Positions 7,440 to 8,642 of a stretch of DNA of 8,642 bases are shown piece after piece. The stretch spans positions 1 to 8,642 of the forward strand of contig QNFD01000100.1 of assembly GCA_003645435.1 (NCBI GenBank). The letters run 5' to 3'. A program made the translations under genes and the position numbers. The notes under the pieces were generated by a model. The model worked only from the letters and a program-made list of their open reading frames with translations. It did no database searches and was not told where the DNA came from. How positions within the stretch are numbered: position 1 is the stretch's first letter; every line of letters starts with the position of its first letter. The DNA comes from Gammaproteobacteria bacterium. Lineage in GTDB: Bacteria > Pseudomonadota > Gammaproteobacteria > GCA-001735895.

Positions 7440-8642
7440 GGCTGGATACCTGGATGCCTGCAAGTCTTGCGAGTTCTACAAATCCAGGAAATGACGTATC
7501 TACGTTCGCACAATCCCGGATACTAATAGCTTCGCTCGCGACGAGGGAGGCTACGCTAAAAGCCATCGCGATACGATGGTCACCATACGACTCGACGACA
7601 GCTCCCTTCATTGAACCACCCTGTATTCTGATTCCATCCGGCATAACTTCGACCGCTATGCCGAGCTTTTTTAAACCTAACGCCATTGCCTCGATCCGAT
7701 CACTTTCCTTGACTCGCAACTCTTCGGCGCCTGTTAGTATAGTCTCACCTTTTGCGCAGGCCGCGGCAACAAATAAAACTGGAAATTCATCGATCGCCAA
7801 CGGCACCAGTGCTTCCGGTATATGTATTCCGTTAAGCTGGGCGCTGCGTACCCGAATGTCGGCAACGGGTTCGCCGCCAATGTCACGCTCATTCAGCAAG
7901 CTGATATCGGCACCCATCAATCGCAGGACCTGGATTACCCCGGTACGGGTCGGATTGACGCCAACGTGCTGCAAGGTAATTTCAGAACCAGGCGCGATAC
8001 TCGCGGCTACGAGGAAGAAAGCAGCGGAAGAAATATCAGCGGGTACATCTATATCGGTCGCGTATAGAGTTTGCTTGCCTCTGACCGAAATTTGCAAATT
8101 TTCGTTAACGAGTTCGCATCCAAAGCCTTTCAACATGCGCTCGGTATGATCTCGGCTCGGAGCCAGTTCGGTGATCGTAGTTTCTCCCTCGGCGTAAAGG
8201 GCGGCCAGCATAATGCATGATTTCACCTGTGCCGAGGCAATCGGCATGGCATAATTGATCGCCTCTAAATTGGGCTGGGCACGTATCTGTAGCGGCGCCG
8301 TACCAGCCGCCTGGCTTTCGATATTCGCATTCATTTCCAGCAAGGGTTTGATAACTCGATTCATTGGTCGCTTCGACAAGGAGACATCGCCGGCAAGCAT
8401 TGTGTCAAATGACTGACCGGCGAGTAAACCCAGCATAAGGCGCATCGCCGTCCCGGAATTACCCATTTGCAAAACCCTGTCGGGTTTCTGCAGACCATGC
8501 AGACCAACTCCCTGTACTATGACCTGGTTACCGTCGCGTTCTATCGGCACCCCCATAACACGGAAAGCAGCCAGCGTGTTGAGGCTATCCTCTCCTTCCA
8601 GAAAACCGCTGATATGGGTCGTACCCTGCGCAATCGAGGCTA
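7432..8642 (-). CDS. aroA: 3-phosphoshikimate 1-carboxyvinyltransferase (EPSP synthase), N-terminus beyond the right edge
   Basis: AroA joins phosphoenolpyruvate to shikimate 3-phosphate, the sixth step of the shikimate pathway to aromatic amino acids. The frame is open to the edge and gives 402 visible residues; roughly 30-40 N-terminal residues of a usual 430-440 are missing, so the start is not seen. In visible numbering: GTTHISGFLEGEDSL (6-20), GNSGTAMRL (60-68), SAQVK (136-140), RDHTE (163-167), NPTRTG (229-234), the catalytic Asp284 in AIDEFP, RVKESDR (309-315, Glu312) and GDHRIAMAF (353-361). SAQxK, RxHxE and NxTR are three of the four signatures of class II EPSP synthases; the fourth, GDKS, would lie upstream of the window. 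E. coli-type class I enzymes differ at these sites (SSQFL, for example). The stop overlaps the cmk start. In pseudomonads aroA follows or is fused to tyrA; this cannot be tested here. Confidence 0.98.
   Translation of the reverse strand, partial: ASIAQGTTHISGFLEGEDSLNTLAAFRVMGVPIERDGNQVIVQGVGLHGLQKPDRVLQMGNSGTAMRLMLGLLAGQSFDTMLAGDVSLSKRPMNRVIKPLLEMNANIESQAAGTAPLQIRAQPNLEAINYAMPIASAQVKSCIMLAALYAEGETTITELAPSRDHTERMLKGFGCELVNENLQISVRGKQTLYATDIDVPADISSAAFFLVAASIAPGSEITLQHVGVNPTRTGVIQVLRLMGADISLLNERDIGGEPVADIRVRSAQLNGIHIPEALVPLAIDEFPVLFVAAACAKGETILTGAEELRVKESDRIEAMALGLKKLGIAVEVMPDGIRIQGGSMKGAVVESYGDHRIAMAFSVASLVASEAISIRDCANVDTSFPGFVELARLAGIQVSSHG

Noticed and set aside
7454..8149. A 231-codon open frame on the plus strand
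   Set aside because: It lies fully antisense to well-conserved aroA coding sequence, shows no recognisable domain, and its serine/isoleucine-rich composition is typical of a complement-strand shadow.
1..8642. A novel defence, mobile or biosynthetic system
   Set aside because: Every open frame of real coding character belongs to a known core family. There are no integrases, transposases, repeat arrays, toxin-antitoxin pairs or unexplained gaps over about 101 bases.

Overview
The window is an ordinary, densely packed stretch of a gammaproteobacterial chromosome. All nine genes lie on the minus strand and every one is a recognisable core gene. The best lineage clue is the order aroA-cmk-rpsA-ihfB-lapB-pyrF, a conserved gammaproteobacterial block. 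AccA (319 residues) and ribosomal protein S1 (557 residues) have the same lengths as their E. coli counterparts. LapB and CmoA are also typical of this class. Base composition looks moderate, near half G+C by eye, and even across the window. I see no tRNA or rRNA gene, insertion sequence, CRISPR array, prophage gene or other sign of recent transfer. The genus cannot be named from this sequence alone.

In the direction of transcription (right to left), the window opens inside aroA (shikimate pathway; N-terminus beyond the right edge). aroA overlaps cmk (CMP kinase) by 8 bases. cmk ends in a strong intrinsic terminator that contains its stop codon. rpsA (ribosomal protein S1) follows after a 64-base leader, then a large 14-bp hairpin, then ihfB (IHF beta subunit). 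Next are lapB (LPS assembly regulator) and pyrF (OMP decarboxylase), separated by about 100 bases with possible RNA structure. accA (acetyl-CoA carboxylase alpha subunit) follows, with a possible promoter over the end of pyrF. tilS (tRNA-Ile lysidine synthetase) comes next, and the window ends in the first 66 codons of cmoA (tRNA wobble-uridine modification).

The genes do not form one pathway. They cover aromatic amino acid synthesis, nucleotide metabolism (cmk, pyrF), translation (rpsA, tilS, cmoA), nucleoid architecture (ihfB) and envelope lipid balance (lapB, accA). The strong terminator after cmk and the hairpin after rpsA suggest several transcription units rather than one operon.

I found no evidence of an undescribed system. 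What merits a second look is small: the intergenic RNA structures, the absence of lapA between ihfB and lapB, the class II-type motifs of AroA, and the joining of accA-tilS-cmoA to the pyrF end of the block. No stretch longer than about 101 bases lacks a gene.
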